This document shows positions 6,667 to 9,738 of a DNA stretch of 9,738 nt, in pieces. Source of the DNA: an uncultured Actinomycetes bacterium (GTDB lineage Bacteria; Actinomycetota; Actinomycetes; Nanopelagicales; Nanopelagicaceae); the NCBI GenBank assembly GCA_903890345.1, contig CAITAV010000188.1, positions 1 through 9,738 on the forward strand, given 5' to 3'. Every line of letters begins with the position of its first letter. Position 1 is the first letter of the stretch. The notes beneath the pieces were generated by a model. It saw only the letters and a program-made list of their open reading frames with translations, searched no databases and was not told where the DNA came from. The translations under genes and the position numbers were made by a program.

Positions 6667-8200
6667 TCGTAAAAAAATTCACAGAGCACTCATTAGTGTT
6701 TATGACAAGAATCGTTTAGAAGAAATAGGCAAAATTCTTAGTGCTGCCGGAATTCAAATTGTTTCAACAGGTTCAACGGCGAAAACTCTTGCTGCTGCGG
6801 GAGTTGCGGTTACTGAAGTAAGTACAGTCACTGGATTTCCAGAAATAATGGGAGGAAGAGTAAAAACTTTGCACCCAATAATTCACTCTGGAATTCTTGC
6901 AGATCAGAGTAATCCCGAGCACATGTTGGCAATAAAAGATTTAGGTATTGAAGCATTCGACTTAGTTATTATCAATCTCTATCCATTCGCCGAAACAATT
7001 GCATCAGGTGCATCTTTTGAAGAAAGCATCGAACAAATCGATATAGGTGGTCCATCAATGCTGCGGGGAGCGGCAAAAAATCATGGCTCAGTCGCGGTCA
7101 TCTGTAAGACAGATCAATACGATCAATTAATTGCGGCAATTTCTGCGGGGGGCTTTAGCGCACAAGAGCGTCAAAATTTGGCGTTAGAAGTATTTAGAAC
7201 TACAGCCGAATATGACTTAACGATTGCTAACTGGCTTGGTCGTAATCAAAATTCAGTATTACCAGAGTGGTTCGGAAGAATCTTTAAGCAAGAAAATATC
7301 CTGCGTTACGGAGAAAATCCGCATCAATCTGCAGCGATTTATAGTGGCGGCCCAGCTGGAATTGTTGATTCCAAACAATTGCACGGCAAGGAAATGTCAT
7401 TTAATAATTACACAGATGCAGATGCTGCATGGCGTGCGGCATTTGACCACACAGAACCGTGTGTAGCAATAATCAAGCATGCAAATCCATGTGGAATTGC
7501 AATTGGAAAAGATATTGCAACTGCTTATTCAAAGGCACATGAATGTGATCCGGTTTCGGCATTCGGGGGAGTAGTAGCTGCCAATCGAATTGTGACCACA
7601 GAGTTGGCCCAAGCTTTGTCAGAGATATTTACTGAAGTTCTCATTGCACCAGGTTATGAAAGTGTGGCACTCGAAATTCTCAGCCAAAAACCCTCCATTC
7701 GTATTGTGCAATGTGAAGTAACAAAATTAGATTCAATTGAAATGCGGCCTGTTAGCGGCGGTATTTTGCTGCAACAGGCAGATTCCTTAACTGCTCCGGG
7801 TGATTCGCCATCGTCATGGAAGTTAGTCGCAGGACCACAAGTTGGTTCACAAGCATTGAAGGATCTTGAATTTGCATGGCGCGCTGTTCGAGCAGTGAAG
7901 AGCAATGCAATTTTGTTAGCGAAAGATGGTGCAAGTGTTGGCGTTGGTATGGGTCAGGTCAATCGAGTTGATAGCGCCGAACTTGCAGTAAAGCGTGCAG
8001 GAATTCGTGCTGCAGGAAGTGTTGCTTCAAGCGATGCTTTTTTCCCATTTGCCGACGGTTTACAAATATTGATTAGCGCAGGAATTTCCGCAGTTGTTTC
8101 ACCAGGTGGAAGCGTTCGAGACGAGGAAGTTATTGCAGCCGCAGAACAGGCTGGAATCAGCTTATATTTCACAGGCACACGTCATTTCTCACACGCATAA
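6659..8200 (+). CDS. purH: Bifunctional AICAR formyltransferase / IMP cyclohydrolase
   Basis: 513 residues, a little below the usual 520-530. It catalyses the last two steps to IMP: formylation of AICAR with 10-formyl-THF, then ring closure. The N-terminal cyclohydrolase domain (about 1-195) shows ISVYDK (12-17), VSTGSTAKTL (35-44), MGGRVKTLHP (64-73) and IDIGGPSMLRGAAKNH (127-142). The C-terminal transformylase domain shows LRYGENPHQ (215-223), SFNNYTDADAAW (247-258), the catalytic K273-H274 in IIKHANPCG (271-279), DPVSAFGGV (297-305), VGVGMGQVNRVDSAE (427-441), FFPFADG (461-467) and SPGGSVRDEEV (481-491). It ends in the family-typical TGTRHFSH. The ATG at 6659 is chosen because of GGAG 7 nt upstream; it overlaps purN by 8 nt. 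Downstream, 19 bp separate it from folD, the source of its formyl donor. Confidence 0.97.
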   Translation: MSDRKKIHRALISVYDKNRLEEIGKILSAAGIQIVSTGSTAKTLAAAGVAVTEVSTVTGFPEIMGGRVKTLHPIIHSGILADQSNPEHMLAIKDLGIEAFDLVIINLYPFAETIASGASFEESIEQIDIGGPSMLRGAAKNHGSVAVICKTDQYDQLIAAISAGGFSAQERQNLALEVFRTTAEYDLTIANWLGRNQNSVLPEWFGRIFKQENILRYGENPHQSAAIYSGGPAGIVDSKQLHGKEMSFNNYTDADAAWRAAFDHTEPCVAIIKHANPCGIAIGKDIATAYSKAHECDPVSAFGGVVAANRIVTTELAQALSEIFTEVLIAPGYESVALEILSQKPSIRIVQCEVTKLDSIEMRPVSGGILLQQADSLTAPGDSPSSWKLVAGPQVGSQALKDLEFAWRAVRAVKSNAILLAKDGASVGVGMGQVNRVDSAELAVKRAGIRAAGSVASSDAFFPFADGLQILISAGISAVVSPGGSVRDEEVIAAAEQAGISLYFTGTRHFSHA

Positions 8201-8207
8201 ATGCCAA

Positions 8208-8213
8208 TAAGAT
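8208..8213 (+). promoter_or_regulatory. Putative -10 element of folD (leaderless)
   Basis: TAAGAT fits TANNNT and is followed by 6 nt (AAGAAC) and then the folD ATG at 8220. The spacing equals that in front of the PIG-L gene and suggests that folD can be transcribed independently of purH, starting on its own ATG. No clear -35 is seen. AAGA just upstream could instead act as a weak SD in a co-transcript. Confidence 0.35.
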
Positions 8214-8219
8214 AAGAAC

Positions 8220-9059
8220 ATGAGCGCAACGATTCTTGATGGCAAGGCTTTAGCTGCATCAATTAAGAAAGATTTAGCAGTGCGCGTAGTTGAATTAAAG
8301 AAAAAGGGAATCACACCCGGACTTGGCACAGTATTAGTTGGTGATGATCCAGGTTCACATTCATACGTTGGCGGCAAACATCGTGATTGCCAAGAAGTTG
8401 GTGTTACTTCAATTCGTGTAGATCTTCCAGATACTGCTTCGCAAGCAGATATTTTGGCTGCGATTAAAGACCTCAACAATGCAAAAGAGTGCACTGGTTA
8501 TATTGTGCAATTGCCGATGCCACGAGGCATCGATACTCAAGCAATTCTTGAAGCAATAGATCCAGCAAAAGATGCCGATGGATTACACCCAATGAATTTA
8601 GGAAGATTAGTCGCTGGATACGACGCACCACTTCCGTGCACACCACGTGGAATAGTTGCGCTATTACAGCATTACAACGTTGCACTTAAAGGTGCTGAAG
8701 TCACTGTCATCGGTCGTGGATTAACAGTTGGTCGCCCACTTGGTTTGTTATTAACTCGCAAACAAGAAAATGCGACTGTCACGTTGACGCATACAGGCAC
8801 TAAAGATTTGTCACTTCATACACGTAATGCAGACATTGTTGTTGCAGCAATTGGCCAGGCACACTTTCTTAATGCATCAATGATTAAGGCTGGCGCAGCA
8901 ATTATTGACGTTGGAATTTCACGAACTGATGCAGGATTGCTTGGAGATGTTCATCCAGATGTAATGGAGAAAGCAGGATTTGTTGCACCAATGCCAGGTG
9001 GAGTTGGCCCGATGACTCGTGCGATGCTAGTTACGAATGTTGTAGACGCGTGTTCTTAG
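8220..9059 (+). CDS. folD: Methylene-THF dehydrogenase / methenyl-THF cyclohydrolase
   Basis: 279 residues, typical for FolD. It oxidises 5,10-methylene-THF with NADP+ and hydrolyses the product to 10-formyl-THF, the donor used by PurN and PurH just upstream. Folate-site residues are Y49 and K53 in SHSYVGGKHRDCQEVG (46-61), the catalytic Tyr/Lys pair, followed by VQLPMPRG (96-103) and D120 in DADGLHPMN (118-126). PCTPRG (139-144) precedes the Rossmann segment VIGRGLTVGRPLGLLL (163-178), which binds NADP. The signature PMPGGVGPMTRAML (257-270) is intact. GRGLTVGRP replaces the E. coli GASNIVGRP, a form I know from other actinobacteria. It lies 19 bp after purH and overlaps the downstream DUF3017 gene by 10 nt. 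Confidence 0.97.
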   Translation: MSATILDGKALAASIKKDLAVRVVELKKKGITPGLGTVLVGDDPGSHSYVGGKHRDCQEVGVTSIRVDLPDTASQADILAAIKDLNNAKECTGYIVQLPMPRGIDTQAILEAIDPAKDADGLHPMNLGRLVAGYDAPLPCTPRGIVALLQHYNVALKGAEVTVIGRGLTVGRPLGLLLTRKQENATVTLTHTGTKDLSLHTRNADIVVAAIGQAHFLNASMIKAGAAIIDVGISRTDAGLLGDVHPDVMEKAGFVAPMPGGVGPMTRAMLVTNVVDACS

Positions 9060-9277
9060 ATTCTCGAATAATCAAAATTGCTAGTTACGCACTAGTTGTT
9101 GCTGGCGTAATTTTAGGTGCCCTGAGTTTTGTCCGATCCGGATCACTTTTAATTGCCTTAGGAACATTGGGAATTGCATTTCCTGCGCGGCATGTACGCA
9201 CGATTGAGTTCTATTTCCCCGTGGGAATTGCAGTGGGACTCTTCGTCCTGGCAATTTCACTGCCACATGGGTTGTAG
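9050..9277 (+). CDS. DUF3017 small membrane protein
   Basis: 75 residues with three hydrophobic segments (about 10-27, 30-46 and 55-72), separated by a short loop with R29 and a basic patch ARHVR (46-50). Size, topology and position between folD and mdh match the DUF3017 family of actinobacteria, whose function is not known. The frame starts with GTG at 9050, inside the folD stop region (10-nt overlap), and contains no internal methionine, so GTG is the best start although no SD is visible. Expression is probably by coupling to folD. The hydrophobic pattern and the conserved slot argue for a real gene rather than a chance frame. Nothing in the sequence indicates catalysis; a role as an accessory or structural membrane protein is only a guess. 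Confidence 0.75.
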   Translation: MFLDSRIIKIASYALVVAGVILGALSFVRSGSLLIALGTLGIAFPARHVRTIEFYFPVGIAVGLFVLAISLPHGL

Positions 9278-9283
9278 AGTTAT

Positions 9284-9295
9284 CTTGATATCAAG
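9284..9295. promoter_or_regulatory. 12-bp perfect palindrome upstream of mdh (possible operator)
   Basis: CTTGATATCAAG is identical to its reverse complement and lies in the 57-bp gap between DUF3017 and mdh. It contains TTGATA, a good -35 match, so a dimeric regulator bound here would block or modulate the mdh promoter. There is no T-run, so it does not look like a terminator. No regulator can be named from the sequence. Confidence 0.4.
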
Positions 9296-9313
9296 GCATT
9301 ATTAGGATCGAAT
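9285..9313 (+). promoter_or_regulatory. Candidate mdh promoter
   Basis: TTGATA (9285-9290) and TCGAAT (9308-9313) are spaced by 17 bp and match the -35 and -10 consensus at five and four of six positions. The start would fall near 9320, just ahead of the SD. An alternative -10 is TAGGAT (9303-9308), which lacks a matching -35 except the weak TTATCT (9280-9285). Confidence 0.35.
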
Positions 9314-9321
9314 ATTGAAAG

Positions 9322-9326
9322 AAGGA
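9322..9326 (+). promoter_or_regulatory. Shine-Dalgarno deciding the mdh start
   Basis: AAGGA lies 8 nt before ATG at 9335. An in-frame ATG at 9326 would add three residues (MQS), but it begins inside this SD, so 9335 is preferred. Confidence 0.7.
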
Positions 9327-9334
9327 TGCAATCC

Positions 9335-9738
9335 ATGGCTGGCAAAGTAACCGTCGTCGGTGCAGGTTTTTATGGTTCAACAACTGCGATGCGATTAGCT
9401 GAATACAACATATTCGACACAGTTGTATTGACCGACATTCTTGAGGGTAAGCCAGAAGGTTTGGCATTAGATATGAATCAATCTCGCTCGATCGAGGGAT
9501 TCGAAACAAAAATAATTGGTGCAACAACTAGTGCTGATGGCGCCGGATATGAAGCGACAGCAAATTCCGATGTGGTTGTAATAACTGCAGGCTTACCTCG
9601 TAAACCTGGCATGAGTCGAATGGATCTCATCGGCGTAAATGCAGGAATTGTTCGTGGAGTTGCAGAAAATATTGCAAAACATTCACCGAATGCAGTCATT
9701 ATCGTGGTTTCAAATCCACTCGATGAAATGACAGCGCT
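9335..9738 (+). CDS. mdh: Malate dehydrogenase, LDH-like class (3' end cut by window edge)
   Basis: The first 134 residues of an LDH/MDH-superfamily enzyme oxidising malate to oxaloacetate in the TCA cycle. The NAD-binding loop is VVGAGFYGS (7-15), and D34 at the end of the second strand (VLTD) indicates NAD+ rather than NADP+. In AGLPRKPGMSR (85-95) the substrate-discriminating residue is R89, the position that is Gln in lactate dehydrogenases, so malate specificity is supported. R95 is the mobile-loop catalytic arginine. SNPLD (126-130) holds the conserved N127. The sequence resembles the LDH-like MDH of Chloroflexus and Bacillus more than the GAAGQIGY-type MDH of Streptomyces and Mycobacterium. 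The catalytic Asp/His pair lies beyond the window. The start is set by AAGGA 8 nt upstream. It has its own candidate promoter rather than tight coupling to DUF3017. Confidence 0.93.
   Translation, partial: MAGKVTVVGAGFYGSTTAMRLAEYNIFDTVVLTDILEGKPEGLALDMNQSRSIEGFETKIIGATTSADGAGYEATANSDVVVITAGLPRKPGMSRMDLIGVNAGIVRGVAENIAKHSPNAVIIVVSNPLDEMTA

Noticed and set aside
8189..8494. 101-codon minus-strand frame across the purH-folD gap
   Set aside because: It is antisense to the conserved folD N-terminus, with no SD or recognisable motif.
9326..9334. Alternative in-frame ATG for mdh at 9326
   Set aside because: It starts inside the AAGGA that serves the ATG at 9335 and adds only three residues absent from the family.

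Overview
The window is a compact block of housekeeping genes. It probably comes from a small-genome, moderately AT-rich actinobacterium. The gene order PIG-L deacetylase / pcrA / sucC / sucD / DUF6350 (PerM) / purN / purH / folD / DUF3017 / mdh is a recognisable actinobacterial neighbourhood: Mycobacterium has uvrD1-sucCD-perM-purN-purH, and Streptomyces has folD-DUF3017-mdh close by. By eye the GC content is a little above 40%, codons favour A or T in the third position, and intergenic gaps are tiny. Together these suggest a streamlined planktonic lineage such as the freshwater acI group (Nanopelagicales). That placement is inference from gene order and composition, not a database result.

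Layout: bases 1-638 (minus strand) hold the N-terminal 212 residues of a PIG-L family zinc deacetylase that runs off the left edge. A 26-bp divergent spacer with back-to-back -10-like hexamers separates it from pcrA (665-2908). A small hairpin with a T-run overlaps the pcrA stop codon. Then comes sucC-sucD (2948-4992, joined by a TAATG overlap), a DUF6350/PerM-like polytopic membrane protein (4998-6098), purN (6091-6666) and purH (6659-8200). The last three are linked by two 8-nt overlaps. folD (8220-9059), a DUF3017 small membrane protein (9050-9277) and the first 134 codons of an LDH-type malate dehydrogenase (9335 to the window end) complete the block. Everything right of 639 is on the plus strand, and no gene-free stretch exceeds 60 bp.

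How the genes work together: sucCD and mdh encode TCA-cycle steps. purN and purH carry out the two formyl-transfer steps of purine synthesis, and FolD makes the 10-formyl-THF that this chemistry uses. PcrA is a repair and replication helicase. PerM-type proteins are linked to the divisome in mycobacteria.

I found no mobile element, CRISPR array, tRNA, rRNA, phage gene, defence system or obviously new multi-gene system. The points worth a second look are modest: abutting divergent promoters that look leaderless, a 12-bp perfect palindrome in front of mdh, an mdh of the LDH-like class where relatives carry a different class, and three genes (PIG-L, DUF6350, DUF3017) whose exact function is unsettled.
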